From assembly GCA_030550025.1 (NCBI GenBank), contig JAUQQC010000006.1:1-64000 (forward strand): 64,000 nucleotides of DNA, read 5' to 3'. A model generated the notes under the pieces. It had not been told where the DNA came from. It worked only from the letters and a program-made list of their open reading frames with translations, and ran no database searches. Every line of letters starts with the position of its first letter. Position 1 is the first letter of the stretch. Below are positions 1 to 5,843 of this stretch, piece by piece. The position numbers were made by a program, and so were the translations under genes. This DNA comes from Acidobacteriota bacterium. Lineage in GTDB: Bacteria > Acidobacteriota > Blastocatellia > HR10.

Positions 1-338
1 CTCGCCAGAAGAGGAGGATCGAGAGTAGCCGAGGGTGATCGAAAAGCGCCCAATTCTCCATAAGGCCCCGAATGCGCCTGAGAGCGAGTCCCGGTGAAGA
101 CACAGCCCGTTAGGCGACCGCGCGCACGTTTGAAGAGTGCGATCCCCGGTTATCCCATCCGATGGAGCTCCCTGCGCGCACCTCTGGAGCTCGCTGCCGC
201 TTTCCCCAGGCTAAATTCTGCAAGCCCGCGCGTGCTGGCGACCGAGCCTCGCCGAGGGCGAGCCGTAAAGCCGGCTCCAAAAGGAGGCGATCCATCCGCT
301 CCTCCCCCCAAATTTTTCCTCGGGAAGTGAACTTTTCC
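1..338. other. Non-coding lead-in, no recognisable gene
   Basis: This stretch has overlapping open frames on both strands, but none has a Shine-Dalgarno site, a recognisable domain or a credible start. Short inverted repeats are present around 246-260 (CTCGCC/GGCGAG) and 276-305. No tRNA cloverleaf was recognised. It may be the downstream region of a gene outside the window. Confidence 0.5.
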
Positions 339-367
339 TTGACAAACCGAGGGACCCTATGTAATAT
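339..367 (+). promoter_or_regulatory. Near-consensus sigma-70 promoter for the small hydrophobic gene cluster
   Basis: TTGACA at 339-344 and TAATAT at 362-367 are separated by 17 nt, close to the ideal vegetative promoter. Transcription should start near 374, about 35 nt before the first small gene at 409. Confidence 0.8.
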
Positions 368-408
368 AAGCGCCGGATTGCTTCTCAACCTCAGGAAGGA
401 GGATGGTT

Positions 409-615
409 ATGAGAAAAGTGATGGCAGGGATGGGGCTTCTGGGTATGCCCCTTCTATCGCTTGGGGTGAGTGCCGTGCCTCAGCTCATCTTCGTGATCGC
501 GTTGCTTCTCGGAGGCGGAAATCTCACAGCAGGTGCGACGACGATCTTCACGGCCATTGTGGGGATAGCCGGGTTTATTGGGGTTCTTGGAATAAACCCG
601 CTCTTGGGGGCTTAA
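409..615 (+). CDS. Small hydrophobic protein 1 of a paralogous cluster (68 aa)
   Basis: No known family was recognised. The product starts MRK, has a hydrophobic first segment (about residues 4-20) containing LLG, a Pro near residue 24, then two further hydrophobic segments with glycine-rich turns. An AGGAAGGAGG ribosome site at 393-402 touches an ATG at 403, so the ATG at 409, six bases further on, is preferred. It shares its layout (M[K/R]K, LLG, P, then LL-rich segments) with the small genes at 683, 935, 1713 and 1994. It is the first gene after a near-perfect promoter, so high expression is expected. A small inner-membrane or secreted pore-forming peptide is possible but unproven. Confidence 0.75.
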   Translation: MRKVMAGMGLLGMPLLSLGVSAVPQLIFVIALLLGGGNLTAGATTIFTAIVGIAGFIGVLGINPLLGA

Positions 616-682
616 AGGGGCACGGTGAGTGGTGGATTTTTCAAGCTTTCCGTAAATGGAAAATCTCTAAAGGAGGAGGGTT

Positions 683-874
683 ATGAAGAAGCTGGTGACA
701 ATGGTTTTGGCTTTGACGTCCGTCTTGGGCTTTTCGCTGGCTGTGATGCTGCCGAGTGCGCTTGCCGTCGGCTTCTTGCTTGAAGCGGTCGGCATAACGG
801 TCGTCTCGAAGCTGATCTCGGCGCTCGTGGCCCTTGCGTTCGTTTTCCTTGCGCTTAACCCGATTATCGCGTGA
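683..874 (+). CDS. Small hydrophobic protein 2 of the cluster (63 aa)
   Basis: No known family was recognised. It begins MKK, followed by a hydrophobic segment ending near a Pro at about residue 24, then two membrane-like segments; the last ends LNPIIA, reminiscent of the INPLLGA end of the upstream paralogue. The ribosome site AAAGGAGGAGGG lies a few bases before the ATG. It sits 67 nt after the first small gene with no obvious new promoter, so it is probably co-transcribed. Apart from the initial Lys pair and one Lys and one Glu there is almost no charge, which argues for membrane insertion rather than a soluble role. Confidence 0.75.
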   Translation: MKKLVTMVLALTSVLGFSLAVMLPSALAVGFLLEAVGITVVSKLISALVALAFVFLALNPIIA

Positions 875-934
875 GCGCGATAGGTGGGAACGAGAGGGGA
901 ATTTTTCGAAATTTTTGCGAAAAGGAGGGTGCTT

Positions 935-1162
935 ATGAAGAAGTTGATCGCTTTGGGTTCTCTGTTGGGTCTACCTACAGTCCTCAGCGTTGGACATACG
1001 CTGCCGGGGATTATGACGATTCTCCTTTTTTCGCAGGCTCCGGCAGGAGTTTTTTCCACCCTGAATATACTGGCATTGGGGATCACAAGTTCTCTGTTCA
1101 GCTATTTCGTCTCGAGCGCTTTTGCGCCGACTGCTATTAGCAACTGGATCATTGGGTTGTAA
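935..1162 (+). CDS. Small hydrophobic protein 3 of the cluster (75 aa)
   Basis: The reading frame is open from 884, but AAAAGGAGGG at 920-929 places translation at the ATG at 935 (MKKLIALG). The first hydrophobic segment carries SLLGLP, like SLLGM/GLP in its neighbours, then a Pro near residue 24 and two further hydrophobic segments rich in Ser, Ala and Phe. No charged residue occurs after the N-terminal Lys pair, apart from one His. It lies in the same predicted transcript as the two upstream paralogues. Function is unknown. Confidence 0.75.
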   Translation: MKKLIALGSLLGLPTVLSVGHTLPGIMTILLFSQAPAGVFSTLNILALGITSSLFSYFVSSAFAPTAISNWIIGL

Positions 1163-1215
1163 GCAGGAAGAACGAGACGAAAGGAGCAGGGGCCGGATCT
1201 CCGGTGAGCGTTGAA

Positions 1216-1255
1216 GGTCATTAGGGAGCAGTGTAGCCCACTGCTCCCTGTGACC
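1216..1255 (+). other. Nested intergenic hairpin between small genes 3 and 4
   Basis: GGTCA (1216-1220) pairs with TGACC (1251-1255), and inside it GGGAGCAGTG (1224-1233) pairs perfectly with CACTGCTCCC (1239-1248) around a five-base loop. There is no T-tract, so an RNA-stability or attenuation element is more likely than a simple terminator. Confidence 0.6.
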
Positions 1256-1282
1256 AAGTATGTGATAAAAAAGGAGGAGGAT

Positions 1283-1372
1283 ATGGAAAGAGGGCAAAGA
1301 GGACAAATAACTCTCTTGGTGTTTCTTCTGCTCATTTGGATCGCCTTTGTCGCGTTGGTTGGAATACCCTAG
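1283..1372 (+). CDS. 29-residue single-span membrane peptide
   Basis: An AAAAAGGAGGAGG ribosome site at about 1268-1280 precedes an ATG at 1283. The frame encodes 29 residues ending in TAG: a short charged start (MERGQRGQ), then one hydrophobic helix of about 19 residues. The gene lies inside the small hydrophobic cluster, directly after a nested hairpin and directly before two terminator-like structures, so it would be the last gene of the first transcript. Its pattern differs from the multi-span paralogues: it lacks the M[K/R]K start and the Pro. It might be an accessory or immunity-type peptide, but that is speculation. Confidence 0.6.
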   Translation: MERGQRGQITLLVFLLLIWIAFVALVGIP

Positions 1373-1380
1373 GATTCCAC

Positions 1381-1420
1381 TGAGCACCCTGAGCGATCGA
1401 GAAATCGTTCAGGGTGCTCA
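1381..1420 (+). terminator. Long perfect-looking hairpin after the 29-aa gene
   Basis: TGAGCACCCTGAGCGAT and ATCGTTCAGGGTGCTCA form a 17-bp stem with one G-T pair and a six-base loop, starting 8 nt after the stop codon. No T-run follows, so it could be a processing or 3'-end-protecting stem. Confidence 0.55.
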
Positions 1421-1449
1421 TTGAGCGGAGTCTCCACAGGAGACTTTAA

Positions 1450-1487
1450 GGTGGGGGGGAAGCTCGAGGGTATACCCCCACCATTTT
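1450..1487 (+). terminator. Terminator-like GC stem with short T-tract
   Basis: GGTGGGGG (from 1450) pairs with CCCCCACC (1475-1482) and is followed by ATTTT. It lies after the first group of small genes and before the second promoter. Confidence 0.5.
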
Positions 1488-1631
1488 GGTAGTCGTGGTG
1501 ATTGCCTCTGTTGTCTCTTCAGAAGTCCTCTGATCGGGCTTGTCAGTAAAGGATTCATTCCCGCGGCTACCCTGAGGTGTGGGAGGTTCGCTCAGGGACT
1601 GCCGGCGCTGTTTCATCGAGCGAGAATCTCC

Positions 1632-1660
1632 TTGACATAGATTAGGTTTGCTGATACACT
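1632..1660 (+). promoter_or_regulatory. Second promoter of the small hydrophobic cluster
   Basis: TTGACA at 1632-1637, a 17-nt spacer and TACACT at 1655-1660, preceded by a TG two bases upstream (extended -10). It drives the genes at 1713 and 1994. The rest of 1373-1712 holds only the two hairpins and no credible gene. Confidence 0.75.
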
Positions 1661-1712
1661 GCGGGCTGTCGGCGTGCTGTGGAGGTGATTTTTTCAGTGA
1701 GGGGAGGCGTTT

Positions 1713-1955
1713 ATGAGAAAATGGCAGGCGCTCGTTTTGACGTTTGGCCTACCGCTTCTCTGGCAGAGCATGACGGTTTTCGTCCCAGGCGTTATCAGCA
1801 TTATTCTCCAGCTTCTGAACCTGGGCGGGGGGGGATTGAATTTCATTCAACTCCTGGCCATTGTCGCCGGGGTCGTCACGGCCTCTGGTCTTGATCTTGG
1901 GCTGGGGCTTTCGGGATTGGTGCTTCCGGCTTCCGTCTTCGTCTTCGTGCTCTGA
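1713..1955 (+). CDS. Small hydrophobic protein 5 of the cluster (80 aa)
   Basis: It starts MRKW, then FGLPLLW in the first hydrophobic segment, VP near residue 25, and three further hydrophobic stretches linked by glycine-rich turns (LGGGG, GLGLSG). GGGGAGG at 1701-1707 is its ribosome site; a separate GGAGGTGAT at 1681-1689, an excellent anti-Shine-Dalgarno match, sits further upstream. Its own promoter lies at 1632-1660. It is the longest and most hydrophobic member, with only one acidic residue. Function is unknown; it is paralogous to the genes at 409, 683, 935 and 1994 by layout. Confidence 0.75.
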   Translation: MRKWQALVLTFGLPLLWQSMTVFVPGVISIILQLLNLGGGGLNFIQLLAIVAGVVTASGLDLGLGLSGLVLPASVFVFVL

Positions 1956-1993
1956 GGAGGCGAGCGATCGGTTTGTCATTGGAGGGAGAAGCT

Positions 1994-2203
1994 ATGAAGA
2001 AATGGGCACTGTTGGCTCTTCTTGGTGGATCGTCTCTTTGGACTCTTTCGACACTTGCGATCCCGCATCTGGCCCTCATGCTTTTGGCCTTGATTTTGCC
2101 GGGGGCGGTCTTCTCTAATCCGGCTTTGATCGTCATCTTCGTCCTGCCGCTCATTTTGATTGCTATTTTCGGGGAATCGAATACGCTCCTGTTCCTCCTG
2201 TAG
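1994..2203 (+). CDS. Small hydrophobic protein 6 of the cluster (69 aa)
   Basis: The frame opens at 1973, but GGAGGGAGAAG at 1981-1991 selects the ATG at 1994 (MKKWALLALLGG). It shows the shared layout: Lys pair, LLG, a Trp-containing first segment, IP at about residue 24, then two long Leu/Ile-rich segments. It follows the paralogue at 1713 by 38 nt and is probably co-transcribed with it. It converges on rnhB, whose stop codon is 30 nt away. Its function is unknown. Confidence 0.75.
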   Translation: MKKWALLALLGGSSLWTLSTLAIPHLALMLLALILPGAVFSNPALIVIFVLPLILIAIFGESNTLLFLL

Positions 2204-2233
2204 CTGAGACGGTTGCTCTCGCATCGGGGTCAG

Positions 2234-2848
2234 TTACCGAACGCCACGGAAGGAGAGGCGGTGAAGAGGGCAAGGACCGAGCCGCGCGAGCGCGTCCCGA
2301 TGGGCGGGCGTGCCGTAGCCGACGTGTTGGGCGAAGCCGTAGCCAGGGTAAAGCTTGTCGTATTCTCGCATCAAGCGATCGCGTGTGACCTTGGCGATGA
2401 TCGAAGCGGCGGCAATGGAGACCGAAATTTGGTCTCCCCGGATGAGGGCGCGGTAGGGGATTCCAAGATCGTCGAGCTTGACGGCATCAATGAGGAGGAA
2501 ATCGGGGCGAGGGCGAAGCCCTTGGATCGCCTGCTTCATGGCGAATTCGGTGGCGCGAAGGATATGGATGCGATCAATCTCACGCGCGTCCACGATTCCG
2601 AGCGCGATGGCTCGGGCCGTCTCTCGGATCGCTCGAAAGAGCTGCTCTCGACGGCTTGAGGAGAGGCGTTTGGAGTCATCCAGGCCGTCGGGGAGGCGAT
2701 CGAGATCGAGGATCACCGCAGCAGCGACGACCGGCCCGGCCCAGGCCCCGCGTCCGACCTCATCCACGCCGGCGATGAACCGATAGCCGAGGCGGTTGAG
2801 TTCTCGTTCCAGAGCCGCCGTGCACGTTTGCGGTCTTTGTCGTCGCAT
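2234..2848 (-). CDS. rnhB: Ribonuclease HII
   Basis: Cleaves the RNA strand of RNA-DNA hybrids and removes misincorporated ribonucleotides from DNA. At 204 aa it is full length. The DEVGRG motif gives catalytic Asp29 and Glu30, DSKRLS starts at Asp58, and the remaining acidic ligands are Asp121 (LLIDA) and Asp157 (KVTRD), so the active site is complete. It stands alone on the minus strand with its own promoter upstream, between the small hydrophobic genes and the HEPN/MNT pair. The ATG is the first in frame after that promoter. Confidence 0.96.
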   Translation of the reverse strand: MRRQRPQTCTAALERELNRLGYRFIAGVDEVGRGAWAGPVVAAAVILDLDRLPDGLDDSKRLSSSRREQLFRAIRETARAIALGIVDAREIDRIHILRATEFAMKQAIQGLRPRPDFLLIDAVKLDDLGIPYRALIRGDQISVSIAAASIIAKVTRDRLMREYDKLYPGYGFAQHVGYGTPAHRDALARLGPCPLHRLSFRGVR

Positions 2849-2858
2849 CCTGTGCCTT

Positions 2859-2887
2859 AATTATTCCGGGTCCTCACAGAAGGTCAA
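2859..2887 (-). promoter_or_regulatory. rnhB promoter
   Basis: Read on the minus strand, TTGACC (2887-2882) is followed after 17 nt by ATAATT (2864-2859), just upstream of the rnhB start at 2848. Confidence 0.6.
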
Positions 2888-3060
2888 GAGCAGCGGAAGG
2901 TCCAAATTGAGCCTGGGGTGAGTGGGCCGTGTTGAAATGAACCTTCAACTGCATGAAGCCTGCGTCAGCGGGGCTCGCGTGATGCTCTGGGCTGAGCGCG
3001 CTCCTTTCGGGTTCATGTGGTCCTCGCATTCCGATTCTGCCCTGGCGCATCATTGGAAGC

Positions 3061-3466
3061 ATGGTGAATCGGGCTCAGGATTGGTTTCGGCAAGCCGAAA
3101 TTGATCTGGAAGGAGGCGGAAGCAGCTCGTCACGCTGAGCGGCATGAATGGGCGTGTTTCGCGGCTCAGCAGGCGGCCGAGAAGGCGGTGAAGGCCCTTC
3201 ATATGCACCTGGGGCAAGAGGCATGGGGGCGTGTCGTTGCACGACTCCTTCGGGAACTTCCTGAGACGGTGCGTGTTCCTCCTGACCTGATCGAGAAGGC
3301 GAAGGTCTTGGATAACTTCTACATCCCCACCCGATATCCCAATAGCCATCCCGAGGGGAGCCCTCATGATCACTATGGACCCTTGCAGAGCGAGGAGGCC
3401 ATTCGCTATGCCCGTGAGATCGTTGACTTCGTCCGTGCTCAAATGGCCGGATCGAGAGACGGTTGA
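3061..3466 (+). pseudogene. HEPN-domain toxin, frameshifted near its N-terminus
   Basis: The first 17 codons from the ATG at 3061 give a typical HEPN start (MVNRAQDWFRQAEIDLE), but that frame stops soon after. The remainder (ARHAERHEWACFAAQQAAEKAVKALH and onward) continues in the next frame. Removing one G in the GGAGG at about 3112-3115 joins them into a 134-aa protein, the usual size. The R-x4-H ribonuclease motif (RYPNSH) is present in the downstream part. HEPN proteins of this type are RNases neutralised by the MNT partner encoded immediately after. It could be a real inactivating mutation, programmed slippage, or a sequencing or assembly error; a TTG at 3101 could also start a shortened protein. 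Confidence 0.7.
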
Positions 3467-3779
3467 TCGCGCTGTTCGCGCTTGGGCGCACGCGATGGCC
3501 GAGGCGTATTCGGAGATCGTGCGCATCGGATACATTGGATCCTATGCGCGCGGGGATTGGGGACCGGGAAGCGATGTGGATTTGGTCATCCTGGTGGAGA
3601 CGTCCGCGGGGGCACTCATTCGACGGGCAGTGGATGCGCTTGATCTCTCCGTGCCGGCTGATCTCTTCGTCTACACGGTGGAGGAGTGGGAGGGGGTGCG
3701 GCCCACGCGGTTTGGGCAGATGGTCGAACGCGAAGCCGTGTGGGTTTACGTACGCGCGACGGAGCCGGGTCCCGCGTAG
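3435..3779 (+). CDS. MNT-type nucleotidyltransferase antitoxin (HEPN partner)
   Basis: Minimal nucleotidyltransferase of about 114 aa. The diagnostic GS-x10-D-x-D motif is intact (Gly35, Ser36, Asp47, Asp49). Proteins of this family neutralise HEPN RNases, in studied pairs by adding AMP to the toxin. The start is taken as GTG at 3435, which overlaps the HEPN frame by 32 nt; in-frame upstream codons belong to the HEPN gene. Overlap and order (HEPN then MNT) are standard for the module. If the HEPN gene is truly broken, this antitoxin is an orphan remnant. Confidence 0.85.
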   Translation: MLKWPDRETVDRAVRAWAHAMAEAYSEIVRIGYIGSYARGDWGPGSDVDLVILVETSAGALIRRAVDALDLSVPADLFVYTVEEWEGVRPTRFGQMVEREAVWVYVRATEPGPA

Positions 3780-3880
3780 TGAGAATGGGAAGCTTGCGGC
3801 TCCCCAATCGAGGCGGGAGTGGGTAATCGGGTGGGCTGTGCGAAGAGGGATTCCCCCTTATCGGAAGCCGTCCATGGATT

Positions 3881-5710
3881 TCATGGGCTTGCGGGATTTG
3901 TGCTGCGAAAGACGCCGCCGCCCTCGGTTCCAGCATAGAGCACTTGGCGCGCGTCTAGAGCGAGCGCGAGGATCGCCGTGTTGGTCAAGCCGGTGTTGAT
4001 CGGCGTCCAGCTCTCCCCTCGATCGCGAGAGCGAAAGACGCCTTGAGCCGTTCCGGCAAAGAGATGACCAGCTGCGGTGAGGATGAGCGCGCGCACATCG
4101 AGCGTGGGCAATCCGGTGCTGACGCGTTGCCATCGGGGTTTCTCTTGGATGGGCGTGCGGAAGACCCCGAGCTCGGTCGCGGCAAAGAGCATTCCATCAG
4201 GGGTCGCGACAAGCGCGCGAATCTCCCGTCCGCCGACTCCGGCCACTCCGGAAAGCCCATATCCGCTCCACTTCTGGCCATTATCCGTCGAGCGGAAGAC
4301 GCCGTTGCCCGTTCCGGCGAAAAGTTGCCCATCTGGGCTTGCGGTCAGAGCGAGGATGCGGCGTCCGAAAAGCCCAGAACGCCTCCATGTCCCCCCGCTA
4401 TCGGTTGAGCGAAAGATGCCGATTTGCGTTCCGGCGAAGAAGTCACCACTTGGGGCGACGAGGAGGGAGTGAACGGCCAGATTCGCCAATCCGACGAGCG
4501 TCCAGGTCTCTCCATCCCGTGAGAGGAAGAGGCCTGTAGAAGTTCCGGCCAGGAACGTCCCCCCGCGCGTGGCCGCCAGCGCCAATCCTTCGACGCGTGG
4601 GAGCGTGCGCCGATAACTCTGCCCCTGATCGCGGGAGAGAAAGAGTCCGTTCGCGCTCACTGCGACAAGGAGCGTCCCATCCGCTCGAACGACGAGCGCG
4701 CGGGCAGCCGAAGCGATCAAGCCTTGATTCACCGCTTGCCAGCTCGCCCCTCCGTCGGTCGAGCGAAAGACGCCGGTTCCTAAGGTCCCGACGAAGAGTT
4801 CTCCCTCGTCGGTGGGCAAGATCTTGAAGACTCTCAAGCCCTCCAATCCCGTGCTCGCGCCTTGCCAAGTCGCGCCTCCGTCCGTGGAGCGAAAGATGCC
4901 GCTATTGGCCGTTCCGGCAAAGAGCGTCCCATCGGGGGCGAGCGCCAGCGCGAGGATAGTCTTATCGCCAAGACCTTCGTTGACGCCCCGGAAATGATCG
5001 GCATTGTCCGTCGAGAGGAAGACGCCGCCGCCGAGCGTACCCACGTAGATGGCGTCTTCAGGCGTGATGATGAGGGTCGAGATGTTGTTATTGAGAAGGC
5101 CGAGGTGATACGTATAGCGCCAGCTTCGCCCCTGATCGGTCGAGCGATAGAGTTCTCCATTGGTCCCGGCGTAGATTCGGCCCTGCGAATCGCGGGCGAA
5201 AGCGCGCACGTCGAAGGCGGCGACGCCGAAGTTGACTTCCGTCCAGCTTTGGCCGCCATCGGTGGAGCGGAAGATGCCACCGCCGAAGGTGCCCGCGAGG
5301 ATGTACTCTTCGGTAGCGAAGAGGGCTTGCACCGAGAGACTCTTAAGCCCCGTGTTCACGGCCGTCCACGTAGCGCCGCCGTCGCGCGAGCGATAAATAC
5401 CCTGGCCTGCTGTTCCCGCTAAGATGTCGCCCGCGGGGGTGACGGCGAGGCTCAGCACGTGAGCGCCGAGGGCGGCTACCAATGTCCACGTCTGGCCACG
5501 ATCATCAGAACGAAAGAGGCCACCGCCAAAGGCACCGGCGAAGATCGCGCCCGTCGGGCTGGCGGCCAAGGCGAGGATTGTACCGCCTAGGGGGCCGTTC
5601 GTCTGCTCCCAGAACTCAGGCGGTGCAGGAGCCGCTTGCCGGCCCAATGGGAGAAGAAGTAGGCTGACGCTCAGAAGAAACACGCGAAAGCCCTTGCCCT
5701 TTGTTTTCAT
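3881..5710 (-). CDS. Secreted BNR/Asp-box repeat beta-propeller protein
   Basis: 609 aa. The start is the ATG at 5710 (MKTKGKG), downstream of a good promoter; it is followed by a signal peptide (about residues 8-28, cleavage after RQAAPA). The rest is about 14 repeats of roughly 41 residues carrying Asp-box motifs such as GVFRSTDGGATW, which fold as sortilin/Ycf48-like propeller blades. It is exported and may bind glycans or proteins at the surface; no catalytic residues can be assigned. It is divergently transcribed from the Kelch gene and resembles the shorter protein at 14702-15718. It is probably not a sialidase, because no sialidase arginine triad or FRIP motif was seen. Confidence 0.85.
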   Translation of the reverse strand: MKTKGKGFRVFLLSVSLLLLPLGRQAAPAPPEFWEQTNGPLGGTILALAASPTGAIFAGAFGGGLFRSDDRGQTWTLVAALGAHVLSLAVTPAGDILAGTAGQGIYRSRDGGATWTAVNTGLKSLSVQALFATEEYILAGTFGGGIFRSTDGGQSWTEVNFGVAAFDVRAFARDSQGRIYAGTNGELYRSTDQGRSWRYTYHLGLLNNNISTLIITPEDAIYVGTLGGGVFLSTDNADHFRGVNEGLGDKTILALALAPDGTLFAGTANSGIFRSTDGGATWQGASTGLEGLRVFKILPTDEGELFVGTLGTGVFRSTDGGASWQAVNQGLIASAARALVVRADGTLLVAVSANGLFLSRDQGQSYRRTLPRVEGLALAATRGGTFLAGTSTGLFLSRDGETWTLVGLANLAVHSLLVAPSGDFFAGTQIGIFRSTDSGGTWRRSGLFGRRILALTASPDGQLFAGTGNGVFRSTDNGQKWSGYGLSGVAGVGGREIRALVATPDGMLFAATELGVFRTPIQEKPRWQRVSTGLPTLDVRALILTAAGHLFAGTAQGVFRSRDRGESWTPINTGLTNTAILALALDARQVLYAGTEGGGVFRSTNPASP

Positions 5711-5744
5711 CGTCGTTTCGCCCCTTCGTCGGAATCTCTGAGAC

Positions 5745-5773
5745 TGAATAAAGCACCGGGCGCGCTCTGTCAA
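5745..5773 (-). promoter_or_regulatory. Promoter of the BNR-repeat gene
   Basis: On the minus strand TTGACA (5773-5768), a 17-nt spacer, then TATTCA (5750-5745), about 35 nt before the start codon at 5710. Confidence 0.7.
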
Positions 5774-5843
5774 GCGGAAAAATTCCGTGCAACATTTCGC
5801 CTGACATTGGGAGTCGAACCTGGTGGGATCGAAGGAGGAGGCG

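Noticed and set aside
94-388. Overlapping frames on both strands at the window start
   Set aside because: No ribosome site, no domain, and Arg/Pro-rich composition typical of random frames in GC-rich DNA.
2922-3104. 60-codon frame upstream of the HEPN gene
   Set aside because: It runs into the HEPN coding region in another frame and has no ribosome site or recognisable content.
3881-5710. BNR-repeat protein as a sialidase
   Set aside because: Asp-boxes alone are not diagnostic; the catalytic Arg triad and FRIP-type motif were not found.
5800-5820. tRNA T-arm-like string (GGGAGTCGAACC)
   Set aside because: The required five-bp stem does not form and no acceptor, D or anticodon arm can be found next to it.
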